From Inia geoffrensis (taxonomy: Eukaryota; Chordata; Mammalia; Artiodactyla; Iniidae): a DNA stretch of 64,000 bases. The stretch is taken from assembly GCA_036417435.1 (NCBI GenBank), contig CM070910.1:83684784-83748783 (forward strand). Direction: 5' to 3'. Under the pieces are notes generated by a model, which ran no database searches, was not told the origin of the DNA, and was given only the letters and a program-made list of their open reading frames with translations. Made by a program: the position numbers and the translations under genes. This document shows, piece by piece, positions 24,133 to 37,132 of this stretch (position 1 is the stretch's first letter; every line of letters begins with the position of its first letter).

Positions 24133-24915
24133 CAAGGACTGTCAAATAGAGAGAAATTCTTAAATAAGTCCTTGAGGGCTTGTGAGGAATCTTGGATTTA
24201 CCACCTCTACATCCACAGCTGGGGGAGAGATAAGGCTGGACACTTGGGGCTGATACTACTGGTGAGGGAATGCAGACGCTTTGAGGTAATGGTGCATGGT
24301 TCCCATTCCACGGGTCCCAAATCTCCACGTGTAAGGGGTTTATCCTTCAGCTAAAATATGCATGGAAAACCCAGAATATGGTCCACGAAGTGATCAGGCA
24401 AAATTTCTAAAACTCATCGCCATTTTAGCCCCCTGGTACTCGAGTTCGCCGTTCCAGATGCAATATTAACATTCTCCCCACTTGGAGAGTCAGTGCCTTT
24501 GACCTCTTGTTTGGCACAGCTTGCAATTTCTGTGGAAGATGAACAGGAATAAGGAGAAGGAATGAGCAGCTAACTTGATGTGTTTGGACGGGCATATTGA
24601 ACTCTGATTACCCTAGAGGAAGCAGAATTCATCAAAGGCTCAGCGTGCCATGCCGGAACGAGATTAGGGCCTGAAGCAATTCTTCGGGTTTGCGGTCAGC
24701 TCACAAGAAAGCAAGTTGAGAAAAGGAGATTTTTGGCACTGTAACTCACAATCCTGCAGAGTTCCAAATGACCCCTATCATCCAAAAATTTATTGAAGGA
24801 AGGCTGTGAAGAGGACTTGAACGTGACGCAGAATTGCAGAAAACGGATATCAGGGGGTAGATAAGAATTGCTCTGAAAGCGTAGGAAAAGAGGCAGCAGT
24901 TCGACAGTGATGCAC
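24133..24915. other. Non-L1 part of the monomer (representative, U14), not recognised
   Basis: Between the L1 A-rich tail and the next palindrome lie about 783 bp present in all monomers. I see no match to a known transposon, no gene and no RNA gene. It contains palindrome-free, mixed-composition sequence with several CpG sites (for example ggtactcgagttcgccgttcc), single XhoI-like (ctcgag), EcoRI-like (gaattc) and PstI-like (ctgcag) sites, and no pol III B-box match. Long open frames on either strand are repeat-phased and have no protein-family resemblance. It may be a second ancient element or original satellite sequence. Confidence 0.6.
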
Positions 24916-24987
24916 TTGGCCAAAAAGGGCGTATGCGTTTTTTCCTGAATAGATTCAGGAAAAGACGCATACGCCCTTTTTGGCCAA

Positions 24988-26722
24988 CCAAGCAAGCCTG
25001 CAATGGAAATCCGCACTACAAGGCAGTCTCACTTCCCACCGATCCAAAGGGCCGTCCGAAAAAAGTGTAAAATCCAGAGAGGCAGGACAGGCCATGGAGA
25101 ACCGGCAGCCTTGTTCTGCTGATGGGCGGGATGTAAATTGCCAACAGCCACTCTGGAGAAGTGGATGGTGTTTCCTGGAACAAAGAAAAAAACAAGCTAG
25201 AGAGCCGAGGGCACTTCCACTTATGGTGCTATAGATTCGGAAAATTTAAATGAAAAAGACACAGCCACACCAAATTTGGGCCTGCTCTGTGTACGGGATC
25301 CTTCACTATGGTACATCTTTAATAGCCCAGAAAGAGAAAAATGGATATAGAAGTTGTGGTACATCCCTACAATGGAATATCACTCAACAATGAAATCAAT
25401 GGCAACAGACCAGTAGCAGCATAATGAGAGGATTTAGTTATGATGATTCTAAGCGAAATAAGTCACACAGAAAAAGAAACATCATAAGATATCACTAATA
25501 CCGGGAATGTAAGCACGGCTACATATGAACTGCATTACAAAACACAACAGAGTCTCACATTTACAAAAGAAACTTATGCTTGCTTAAGGGGAAAGGAGAG
25601 TGGGAAGGCTGCATAAAACCAGAGGTTGACATTAGGACAGATACCATTTCTTAAGCCAAATATATATTAGACAAGAGCTACTCCTTGCTCAACCAAATGG
25701 ACTCAACACCCCGTATTCAAAACCTAGGAATATACCTGACTATGAAGAAAATTAAAACCCATACATTTATAGGTCTCCATAAGAAAATCATTTGTGTACA
25801 GCAGCATACACACAGCAGTGTCAATAAGCTAAATCCCCTTATAAAAATAAATTTGAAAAAGAAAACACAAGGACTGTCAAATAGAGAGAAATTCTTAAAT
25901 AAGTCCTTGAGGGCTTGTGAGGAATCTTGGATTTACCACCTCTACATCCACAGCTGGGGGAGAGATAAGGCTGGACACTTGGGGCTGATACTACTGGTGA
26001 GGGAATGCAGACGCTTTGAGGTAATGGTGCATGGTTCCCATTCCACGGGTCCCAAATCTCCACGTGTAAGGGGTTTATCCTTCAGCTAAAATATGCATGG
26101 AAAACCCAGAATATGGTCCACGAAGTGATCAGGCAAAATTTCTAAAACTCATCGCCATTTTAGCCCCCTGGTACTCGAGTTCGCCGTTCCAGATGCAATA
26201 TTAACATTCTCCCCACTTGGAGAGTCAGTGCCTTTGACCTCTTGTTTGGCACAGCTTGCAATTTCTGTGGAAGATGAACAGGAATAAGGAGAAGGAATGA
26301 GCAGCTAACTTGATGTGTTTGGACGGGCATATTGAACTCTGATTACCCTAGAGGAAGCAGAATTCATCAAAGGCTCAGTGTGCCATGCCGGAACGAGATT
26401 AGGGCCTGAAGCAATTCTTCGGGTTTGCGGTCAGCTCACAAGAAAGCAAGTTGAGAAAAGGAGATTTTTGGCACTGTAACTCACAATCCTGCAGAGTTCC
26501 AAATGACCCCTATCATCCAAAAATTTATTGAAGGAAGGCTGTGAAGAGGACTTGAACGTGACGCAGAATTGCAGAAAACGGATATCAGGGGGTAGATAAG
26601 AATTGCTCTGAAAGCGTAGGAAAAGAGGCAGCAGTTCGACAGTGATGCACTTGGCCAAAAAGGGCGTATGCGTTTTTTCCTGAATAGATTTAGGAAAAGA
26701 CGCATACGCCCTTTTTGGCCAA
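24988..26722 (+). repeat. Satellite unit U15, 1735 bp
   Basis: L1 part 24996-25867, palindrome 26651-26722 with an additional central change (gaatagatttagg). Very close to U14; private ggctcagtgtgcc near 26375. Confidence 0.9.
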
Positions 26723-28457
26723 CCAAGCAAGCCTGCAATGGAAATACGCACTACAAGGCAGTCTCACTTCCCACCGATCCAAAGGGCCGTCCGAAAAAAG
26801 TGTAAAATCCAGAGAGGCAGGACAGGCCATGGAGAACCGGCAGCCTTGTTCTGCTGATGGGCGGGATGTAAATTGCCAACAGCCACTCTGGAGAAGTGGA
26901 TGGTGTTTCCTGGAACAAAGATAAAAACAAGCTAGAGAGCTGAGGGCACTTCCACTTATGGTGCTATAGATTCGGAAAATTTAAATGAAAAAGACACAGC
27001 CACACCAAATTTGGGCCTGCTCTGTGTACGGGATCCTTCATTATGGTACATCTTTAATAGCCCAGAAAGAGAAAAATGGATATAGAAGTTGTGGTACATC
27101 CCTACAATGGAATATCACTCAACAATGAAATCAATGGCAACAGACCAGTAGCAGCATAATGAGAGGATTTAGTTATGATGATTCTAAGCGAAATAAGTCA
27201 CACAGAAAAAGAAACATCATAAGATATCACTAATACCGGGAATGTAAGCACGGCTACGTATGAACTGCATTACAAAACACAACAGAGTCTCACATTTACA
27301 AAAGAAACTTATGCTTGCTTAAGGGGAAAGGAGAGTGGGAAGGCTGCATAAAACCAGAGGTTGACATTAGGACAGATACCATTTCTTAAGCCAAATATAT
27401 ATTAGACAAGAGCTACTCCTTGCTCAACCAAATGGACTCAACACCCCGTATTCAAAACCTAGGAATATACCTGACTATGAAGAAAATTAAAACCCATACA
27501 TTTATAGGTCTCCTTAAGAAAATCATTTGTGTACAGCAGCATACACACAGCAGTGTCAATAAGCTAAATCCCCTTATAAAAATAAATTTGAAAAAGAAAA
27601 CACAAGGACTGTCAAATAGAGAGAAATTCTTAAATAAGTCCTTGAGGGCTTGTGAGGAATCTTGGATTTACCACCTCTACATCCACAGCTGGGGGAGAGA
27701 TAAGGCTGGACACTTGGGGCTGATACTACTGGTGAGGGAATGCAGACGCTTTGAAGTAATGGTGCATGGTTCCCATTCCACGGGTCCCAAATCTCCACGT
27801 GTAAGGGGTTTATCCTTCAGCTAAAATATGCATGGAAAACCCAGAATATGGTCCACGAAGTGATCAGGCAAAATTTCTAAAACTCATCGCCATTTTAGCC
27901 CCCTGGTACTCGAGTTCGCCGTTCCAGATGCAATATTAACATTCTCCCCACTTGGAGAGTCAGTGCCTTTGACCTTTTGTTTGGCACAGCTTGCAATTTC
28001 TGTGGAAGATGAACAGGAATAAGGAGAAGGAATGAGCAGCTAACTTGATGTGTTTGGACGGGCATATTGAACTCTGATTACCCTAGAGGAAGCAGAATTC
28101 ATCAAAGGCTCAGCGTGCCATGCCGGAACGAGATTAGGGCCTGAAGCAATTCTTCGGGTTTGCGGTCAGCTCACAAGAAAGCAAGTTGAGAAAAGGAGAT
28201 TTTTGGCACTGTAACTCACAATCCTGCAGAGTTCCAAATGACCCCTATCATCCAAAAATGTATTGAAGGAAGGCTGTGAAGAGGACTTGAACGTGACGCA
28301 GAATTGCAGAAAACGGATATCAGGGGGTAGATAAGAATTGCTCTGAAAGCGTAGGAAAAGAGGCAGCAGTTCGACAGTGATGCACTTGGCCAAAAAGGGC
28401 GTATGCGTCTTTTCCTGAATAGATTCAGGAAAAGACGCATACGCCCTTTTTGGCCAA
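26723..28457 (+). repeat. Satellite unit U16, 1735 bp, dimer-1 first monomer
   Basis: Carries gaaatacgc, ctccttaag and gaccttttg. Private aaagataaaaac at ~26920 puts a stop in the ORF2-like frame. Compensated palindrome at 28386-28457. Confidence 0.9.
28386..28457. repeat. Palindrome with a paired (compensated) arm change, unit U16 end
   Basis: Most right-domain palindromes have gcgttttttcc in the left arm and ggaaaagacgc in the right, which leaves a T opposite G. Here the left arm is gcgtcttttcc, restoring a C-G pair with the g of ggaaaagacgc. Only the central a/g position remains unpaired. The same form recurs at 31856-31927 and 35326-35397 through the dimeric higher-order repeat. Confidence 0.88.
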
Positions 28458-30192
28458 CCAAGCAAGCCTGCAATGGAAATCCGCACTACAAGGCAGTCTC
28501 ACTTCCCACCGATCCAAAGGGCCGTCCGAAAAAAGTGTAAAATCCAGAGGGGCAGGACAGGCCATGGAGAACCGGCAGCCTTGTTCTGCTGATGGGCGGG
28601 ATGTAAATTGCCAACAGCCACTCTGGAGAAGTGGATGGTGTTTCCTGGAACAAAGAAAAAAACAAGCTAGAGAGCCGAGGGCACTTCCACTTATGGTGCT
28701 ATAGATTCGGAAAATTTAAATGAAAAAGACACAGCCACACCAAATTTGGGCCTGCTCTGTGTACGGGATCCTTCACTATGGTACATCTTTAATAGCCCAG
28801 AAAGAGAAAAATGGATATAGAAGTTGTGGTACATCCCTACAATGGAATATCACTCAACAATGAAATCAATGGCAACAGACCAGTAGCAGCATAATGAGAG
28901 GATTTAGTTATGATGATTCTAAGCGAAATAAGTCACACAGAAAAAGAAACATCATAAGATATCACTAATACCGGGAATGTAAGCACGGCTACGTATGAAC
29001 TGCATTACAAAACACAACAGAGTCTCACATTTACAAAAGAAACTTATGCTTGCTTAAGGGGAAAGGAGAGTGGGAAGGCTGCATAAAACCAGAGGTTGAC
29101 ATTAGGACAGATACCATTTCTTAAGCCAAATATATATTAGACAAGAGCTACTCCTTGCTCAACCAAATGGACTCAACACCCCGTATTCAAAACCTAGGAA
29201 TATACCTGACTATGAAGAAAATTAAAACCCATACATTTATAGGTCTCCATAAGAAAATCATTTGTGTACAGCAGCATACACACAGCAGTGTCAATAAGCT
29301 AAATCCCCTTATAAAAATAAATTTGAAAAAGAAAACACAAGGACTGTCAAATAGAGAGAAATTCTTAAATAAGTCCTTGAGGGCTTGTGAGGAATCTTGG
29401 ATTTACCACCTCTACATCCACAGCTGGGGGAGAGATAAGGCTGGACACTTGGGGCTGATACTACTGGTGAGGGAATGCAGACGCTTTGAGGTAATGGTGC
29501 ATGGTTCCCATTCCACGGGTCCCAAATCTCCACGTGTAAGGGGTTTATCCTTCAGCTAAAATATGCATGGAAAACCCAGAATATGGTCCACGAAGTGATA
29601 AGGCAAAATTTCTAAAACTCATCGCCATTTTAGCCCCCTGGTACTCGAGTTCGCCGTTCCAGATGCAATATTAACATTCTCCCCACTTGGAGAGTCAGTG
29701 CCTTTGACCTCTTGTTTGGCACAGCTTGCAATTTCTGTGGAAGATGAACAGGAATAAGGAGAAGGAATGAGCAGCTAACTTGATGTGTTTGGACGGGCAT
29801 ATTGAACTCTGATTACCCTAGAGGAAGCAGAATTCATCAAAGGCTCAGCGTGCCATGCCGGAACGAGATTAGGGCCTGAAGCAATTCTTCGGGTTTGCGG
29901 TCAGCTCACAAGAAAGCAAGTTGAGAAAAGGAGATTTTTGGCACTGTAACTCACAATCCTGCAGAGTTCCAAATGACCCCTATCATCCAAAAATTTATTG
30001 AAGGAAGGCTGTGAAGAGGACTTGAACGTGACGCAGAATTGCAGAAAACGGATATCAGGGGGTAGATAAGAATTGCTCTGAAAGCGTAGGAAAAGAGGCA
30101 GCAGTTCGACAGTGATGCACTTGGCCAAAAAGGGCGTATGCGTTTTTTCCTGAATAGATTCAGGAAAAGACGCATACGCCCTTTTTGGCCAA
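28458..30192 (+). repeat. Satellite unit U17, 1735 bp, dimer-1 second monomer
   Basis: Carries agaggggcagg and gtgataaggc; palindrome 30121-30192 with the usual two right-domain mismatches. Confidence 0.9.
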
Positions 30193-31927
30193 CCAAGCAA
30201 GCCTGCAATGGAAATACGCACTACAAGGCAGTCTCACTTCCCACCGATCCAAAGGGCCGTCCGAAAAAAGTGTAAAATCCAGAGAGGCAGGACAGGCCAT
30301 GGAGAACCGGCAGCCTTGTTCTGCTGATGGGCGGGATGTAAATTGCCAACAGCCACTCTGGAGAAGTGGATGGTGTTTCCTGGAACAAAGAAAAAAACAA
30401 GCTAGAGAGCTGAGGGCACTTCCACTTATGGTGCTATAGATTCGGAAAATTTAAATGAAAAAGACACAGCCACACCAAATTTGGGCCTGCTCTGTGTACG
30501 GGATCCTTCATTATGGTACATCTTTCATAGCCCAGAAAGAGAAAAATGGATATAGAAGTTGTGGTACATCCCTACAATGGAATATCACTCAACAATGAAA
30601 TCAATGGCAACAGACCAGTAGCAGCATAATGAGAGGATTTAGTTATGATGATTCTAAGCGAAATAAGTCACACAGAAAAAGAAACATCATAAGATATCAC
30701 TAATACCGGGAATGTAAGCACGGCTACGTATGAACTGCATTACAAAACACAACAGAGTCTCACATTTACAAAAGAAACTTATGCTTGCTTAAGGGGAAAG
30801 GAGAGTGGGAAGGCTGCATAAAACCAGAGGTTGACATTAGGACAGATACCATTTCTTAAGCCAAATATATATTAGACAAGAGCTACTCCTTGCTCAACCA
30901 AATGGACTCAACACCCCGTATTCAAAACCTAGGAATATACCTGACTATGAAGAAAATTAAAACCCATACATTTATAGGTCTCCTTAAGAAAATCATTTGT
31001 GTACAGCAGCATACACACAGCAGTGTCAATAAGCTAAATCCCCTTATAAAAATAAATTTGAAAAAGAAAACACAAGGACTGTCAAATAGAGAGAAATTCT
31101 TAAATAAGTCCTTGAGGGCTTGTGAGGAATCTTGGATTTACCACCTCTACATCCACAGCTGGGGGAGAGATAAGGCTGGACACTTGGGGCTGATACTACT
31201 GGTGAGCGAATGCAGACGCTTTGAAGTAATGGTGCATGGTTCCCATTCCACGGGTCCCAAATCTCCACGTGTAAGGGGTTTATCCTTCAGCTAAAATATG
31301 CATGGAAAACCCAGAATATGGTCCACGAAGTGATCAGGAAAAATTTCTAAAACTCATCGCCATTTTAGCCCCCTGGTACTCGAGTTCGCCGTTCCAGATG
31401 CAATATTAACATTCTCCCCACTTGGAGAGTCAGTGCCTTTGACCTTTTGTTTGGCACAGCTTGCAATTTCTGTGGAAGATGAACAGGAATAAGGAGAAAG
31501 AATGAGCAGCTAACTTGATGTGTTTGGACGGGCATATTGAACTCTGATTACCCTAGAGGAAGCAGAATTCATCAAAGGCTCAGCGTGCCATGCCGGAACG
31601 AGATTAGGGCCTGAAGCAATTCTTCGGGTTTGCGGTCAGCTCACAAGAAAGCAAGTTGAGAAAAGGAGATTTTTGGCACTGTAACTCACAATCCTGCAGA
31701 GTTCCAAATGACCCCTATCATCCAAAAATGTATTGAAGGAAGGCTGTGAAGAGGACTTGAACGTGACGCAGAATTGCAGAAAACGGATATCAGGGGGTAG
31801 ATAAGAATTGCTCTGAAAGCGTAGGAAAAGAGGCAGCAGTTCGACAGTGATGCACTTGGCCAAAAAGGGCGTATGCGTCTTTTCCTGAATAGATTCAGGA
31901 AAAGACGCATACGCCCTTTTTGGCCAA
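30193..31927 (+). repeat. Satellite unit U18, 1735 bp, dimer-1 first monomer
   Basis: As U16, plus ggtgagcgaatg and gagaaagaatgag shared with U20. Private tctttcatagccc near 30523. Compensated palindrome 31856-31927. Confidence 0.9.
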
Positions 31928-33662
31928 CCAAGCAAGCCTGCAATGGAAATCCGCACTACAAGGCAGTCTCACTTCCCACCGATCCAAAGGGCCGTCCGAA
32001 AAAAGTGTAAAATCCAGAGGGGCAGGACAGGCCATGGAGAACCGGCAGCCTTGTTCTGCTGATGGGCGGGATGTAAATTGCCAACAGCCACTCTGGAGAA
32101 GTGGATGGTGTTTCCTGGCACAAAGTAAAAAACAAGCTAGAGAGCCGAGGGCACTTCCACTTATGGTGCTATAGATTCGGAAAATTTAAATGAAAAAGAC
32201 ACAGCCACACCAAATTTGGGCCTGCTCTGTGTACGGGATCCTTCACTATGGTACATCTTTAATAGCCCAGAAAGAGAAAAATGGATATAGAAGTTGTGGT
32301 ACATCCCTACAATGGAATATCACTCAACAATGAAATCAATGGCAACAGACCAGTAGCAGCATAATGAGAGGATTTAGTTATGATGATTCTAAGCGAAATA
32401 AGTCACACAGAAAAAGAAACATCATAAGATATCACTAATACCGGGAATGTAAGCACGGCTACGTATGAACTGCATTACAAAACACAACAGAGTCTCACAT
32501 TTACAAAAGAAACTTATGCTTGCTTAAGGGGAAAGGAGAGTGGGAAGGCTGCATAAAACCAGAGGTTGACATTAGGACAGATACCATTTCTTAAGCCAAA
32601 TATATATTAGACAAGAGCTACTCCTTGCTCAACCAAATGGACTCAACACCCCGTATTCAAAACCTAGGAATATACCTGACTATGAAGAAAATTAAAACCC
32701 ATACATTTATAGGTCTCCATAAGAAAATCATTTGTGTACAGCAGCATACACACAGCAGTGTCAATAAGCTAAATCCCCTTATAAAAATAAATTTGAAAAA
32801 GAAAACACAAGGACTGTCAAATAGAGAGAAATTCTTAAATAAGTCCTTGAGGGCTTGTGAGGAATCTTGGATTTACCACCTCTACATCCACAGCTGGGGG
32901 AGAGATAAGGCTGGACACTTGGGGCTGATACTACTGGTGAGGGAATGCAGACGCTTTGAGGTAATGGTGCATGGTTCCCATTCCACGGGTCCCAAATCTC
33001 CACGTGTAAGGGGTTTATCCTTCAGCTAAAATATGCATGGAAAACCCAGAATATGGTCCACGAAGTGATAAGGCAAAATTTCTAAAACTCATCGCCATTT
33101 TAGCCCCCTGGTACTCGAGTTCGCCGTTCCAGATGCAATATTAACATTCTCCCCACTTGGAGAGTCAGTGCCTTTGACCTCTTGTTTGGCACAGCTTGCA
33201 ATTTCTGTGGAAGATGAACAGGAATAAGGAGAAGGAATGAGCAGCTAACTTGATGTGTTTGGACGGGCATATTGAACTCTGATTACCCTAGAGGAAGCAG
33301 AATTCATCAAAGGCTCAGCGTGCCATGCCGGAACGAGATTAGGGCCTGAAGCAATTCTTCGGGTTTGCGGTCAGCTCACAAGAAAGCAAGTTGAGAAAAG
33401 GAGATTTTTGGCACTGTAACTCACAATCCTGCAGAGTTCCAAATGACCCCTATCATCCAAAAATTTATTGAAGGAAGGCTGTGAAGAGGACTTGAACGTG
33501 ACGCAGAATTGCAGAAAACGGATATCAGGGGGTAGATAAGAATTGCTCTGAAAGCGTAGGAAAAGAGGCAGCAGTTCGACAGTGATGCACTTGGCCAAAA
33601 AGGGCGTATGCGTTTTTTCCTGAATAGATTCAGGAAAAGACGCATACGCCCTTTTTGGCCAA
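31928..33662 (+). repeat. Satellite unit U19, 1735 bp, dimer-1 second monomer
   Basis: As U17, plus ctggcacaaagtaaa shared with U21. Palindrome 33591-33662. Confidence 0.9.
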
Positions 33663-35397
33663 CCAAGCAAGCCTGCAATGGAAATACGCACTACAAGGCA
33701 GTCTCACTTCCCACCGATCCAAAGGGCCGTCCGAAAAAAGTGTAAAATCCAGAGAGGCAGGACAGGCCATGGAGAACCGGCAGCCTTGTTCTGCTGATGG
33801 GCGGGATGTAAATTGCCAACAGCCACTCTGGAGAAGTGGATGGTGTTTCCTGGAACAAAGAAAAAAACAAGCTAGAGAGCTGAGGGCACTTCCACTTATG
33901 GTGCTATAGATTCGGAAAATTTAAATGAAAAAGACACAGCCACACCAAATTTGGGCCTGCTCTGTGTACGGGATCCTTCATTATGGTACATCTTTAATAG
34001 CCCAGAAAGAGAAAAATGGATATAGAAGTTGTGGTACATCCCTACAATGGAATATCACTCAACAATGAAATCAATGGCAACAGACCAGTAGCAGCATAAT
34101 GAGAGGATTTAGTTATGATGATTCTAAGCGAAATAAGTCACACAGAAAAAGAAACATCATAAGATATCACTAATACCGGGAATGTAAGCACGGCTACGTA
34201 TGAACTGCATTACAAAACACAACAGAGTCTCACATTTACAAAAGAAACTTATGCTTGCTTAAGGGGAAAGGAGAGTGGGAAGGCTGCATAAAACCAGAGG
34301 TTGACATTAGGACAGATACCATTTCTTAAGCCAAATATATATTAGACAAGAGCTACTCCTTGCTCAACCAAATGGACTCAACACCCCGTATTCAAAACCT
34401 AGGAATATACCTGACTATGAAGAAAATTAAAACCCATACATTTATAGGTCTCCTTAAGAAAATCATTTGTGTACAGCAGCATACACACAGCAGTGTCAAT
34501 AAGCTAAATCCCCTTATAAAAATAAATTTGAAAAAGAAAACACAAGGACTGTCAAATAGAGAGAAATTCTTAAATAAGTCCTTGAGGGCTTGTGAGGAAT
34601 CTTGGATTTACCACCTCTACATCCACAGCTGGGGGAGAGATAAGGCTGGACACTTGGGGCTGATACTACTGGTGAGCGAATGCAGACGCTTTGAAGTAAT
34701 GGTGCATGGTTCCCATTCCACGGGTCCCAAATCTCCACGTGTAAGGGGTTTATCCTTCAGCTAAAATATGCATGGAAAACCCAGAATATGGTCCACGAAG
34801 TGATCAGGCAAAATTTCTAAAACTCATCGCCATTTTAGCCCCCTGGTACTCGAGTTCGCCGTTCCAGATGCAATATTAACATTCTCCCCACTTGGAGAGT
34901 CAGTGCCTTTGACCTTTTGTTTGGCACAGCTTGCAATTTCTGTGGAAGATGAACAGGAATAAGGAGAAAGAATGAGCAGCTAACTTGATGTGTTTGGACG
35001 GGCATATTGAACTCTGATTACCCTAGAGGAAGCAGAATTCATCAAAGGCTCAGCGTGCCATGCCGGAACGAGATTAGGGCCTGAAGCAATTCTTCGGGTT
35101 TGCGGTCAGCTCACAAGAAAGCAAGTTGAGAAAAGGAGATTTTTGGCACTGTAACTCACAATCCTGCAGAGTTCCAAATGACCCCTATCATCCAAAAATG
35201 TATTGAAGGAAGGCTGTGAAGAGGACTTGAACGTGACGCAGAATTGCAGAAAACGGATATCAGGGGGTAGATAAGAATTGCTCTGAAAGCGTAGGAAAAG
35301 AGGCAGCAGTTCGACAGTGATGCACTTGGCCAAAAAGGGCGTATGCGTCTTTTCCTGAATAGATTCAGGAAAAGACGCATACGCCCTTTTTGGCCAA
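33663..35397 (+). repeat. Satellite unit U20, 1735 bp, dimer-1 first monomer
   Basis: Almost identical to U18 at 3470 bp distance. Compensated palindrome 35326-35397. Confidence 0.9.
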
Positions 35398-37132
35398 CCA
35401 AGCAAGCCTGCAATGGAAATCCGCACTACAAGGCAGTCTCACTTCCCACCGATCCAAAGGGCCGTCCGAAAAAAGTGTAAAATCCAGAGGGGCAGGACAG
35501 GCCATGGAGAACCGGCAGCCTTGTTCTGCTGATGGGCGGGATGTAAATTGCCAACAGCCACTCTGGAGAAGTGGATGGTGTTTCCTGGCACAAAGTAAAA
35601 AACAAGCTAGAGAGCCGAGGGCACTTCCACTTATGGTGCTATAGATTCGGAAAATTTAAATGAAAAAGACACAGCCACACCAAATTTGGGCCTGCTCTGT
35701 GTACGGGATCCTTCACTATGGTACATCTTTAATAGCCCAGAAAGAGAAAAATGGATATAGAAGTTGTGGTACATCCCTACAATGGAATATCACTCAACAA
35801 TGAAATCAATGGCAACAGACCAGTAGCAGCATAATGAGAGGATTTAGTTATGATGATTCTAAGCGAAATAAGTCACACAGAAAAAGAAACATCATAAGAT
35901 ATCACTAATACCGGGAATGTAAGCACGGCTACGTATGAACTGCATTACAAAACACAACAGAGTCTCACATTTACAAAAGAAACTTATGCTTGCTTAAGGG
36001 GAAAGGAGAGTGGGAAGGCTGCATAAAACCAGAGGTTGACATTAGGACAGATACCATTTCTTAAGCCAAATATATATTAGACAAGAGCTACTCCTTGCTC
36101 AACCAAATGGACTCAACACCCCGTATTCAAAACCTAGGAATATACCTGACTATGAAGAAAATTAAAACCCATACATTTATAGGTCTCCATAAGAAAATCA
36201 TTTGTGTACAGCAGCATACACACAGCAGTGTCAATAAGCTAAATCCCCTTATAAAAATATATTTGAAAAAGAAAACACAAGGACTGTCAAATAGAGAGAA
36301 ATTCTTAAATAAGTCCTTGAGGGCTTGTGAGGAATCTTGGATTTACCACCTCTACATCCACAGCTGGGGGAGAGATAAGGCTGGACACTTGGGGCTGATA
36401 CTACTGGTGAGGGAATGCAGACGCTTTGAGGTAATGGTGCATGGTTCCCATTCCACGGGTCCCAAATCTCCACGTGTAAGGGGTTTATCCTTCAGCTAAA
36501 ATATGCATGGAAAACCCAGAATATGGTCCACGAAGTGATAAGGCAAAATTTCTAAAACTCATCGCCATTTTAGCCCCCGGGTACTCGAGTTCGCCGTTCC
36601 AGATGCAATATTAACATTCTCCCCACTTGAAGAGTCAGTGCCTTTGACCTCTTGTTTGGCACAGCTTGCAATTTCTGTGGAAGATGAACAGGAATAAGGA
36701 GAAGGAATGAGCAGCTAACTTGATGTGTTTGGACGGGCATATTGAACTCTGATTACCCTAGAGGAAGCAGAATTCATCAAAGGCTCAGCGTGCCATGCCG
36801 GAACGAGATTAGGGCCTGAAGCAATTCTTCGGGTTTGCGGTCAGCTCACAAGAAAGCAAGTTGAGAAAAGGAGATTTTTGGCACTGTAACTCACAATCCT
36901 GCAGAGTTCCAAATGACCCCTATCATCCAAAAATTTATTGAAGGAAGGCTGTGAAGAGGACTTGAACGTGACGCAGAATTGCAGAAAACGGATATCAGGG
37001 GGTAGATAAGAATTGCTCTGAAAGCGTAGGAAAAGAGGCAGCAGTTCGACAGTGATGCACTTGGCCAAAAAGGGCGTATGCGTTTTTTCCTGAATAAATT
37101 CAGGAAAAGACGCATACGCCCTTTTGGGCCAA
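35398..37132 (+). repeat. Satellite unit U21, 1735 bp, dimer-1 second monomer
   Basis: As U19 in its first half. Private aaaatatatttg near 36255, gcccccgggtactc near 36577 and cacttgaagagtc. Palindrome 37061-37132 has gaataaattcagg and cttttgggcc. Confidence 0.9.

Larger units (their letters stand above)
23253..24987 (+). repeat. Satellite unit U14, 1735 bp, first homogenised unit
   Basis: L1 part 23261-24132, palindrome 24916-24987. Has gctacatatgaac, shared only with U15; later units have gctacgtatgaac. Confidence 0.9.
26723..37132 (+). repeat. Dimeric higher-order repeat, three copies of 3470 bp (U16-U21)
   Basis: Units alternate between two subtypes. U16, U18 and U20 share ggaaatacgc, gagctgaggg, ctccttaag, ttgaagtaatgg, gaccttttg, aaaaatgtattg and palindrome variant gcgtctttt. 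U17, U19 and U21 share agaggggcagg and gtgataaggc. The shared markers recur at 3470-bp spacing, defining (U16 U17)(U18 U19)(U20 U21). The second and third copies are closer to each other: both have ggtgagcgaatg in the first monomer and ctggcacaaagtaaa in the second. Confidence 0.88.

Noticed and set aside
23950..24354. 134-codon + strand frame recurring every 1735 bp from 23.95 kb, unusually constant
   Set aside because: Its constancy follows from recent DNA homogenisation. The frame crosses the L1 3' UTR, the A-rich tail and the unrecognised region, and neighbouring diverged monomers break it with stops and frameshifts.
24680..24710. Possible CENP-B box at cttcgggtttgcgg and at other ttcg sites
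   Set aside because: None fits the required nTTCGnnnnAnnCGGGn pattern on either strand in the copies I checked. Centromeric function cannot be argued from this motif.
24895..24915. Pol III B-box-like gttcgacag before the palindrome, suggesting a tRNA-derived SINE
   Set aside because: It matches only the core of ggttcganncc and no A box lies at the proper distance upstream; no tRNA-like fold was seen.
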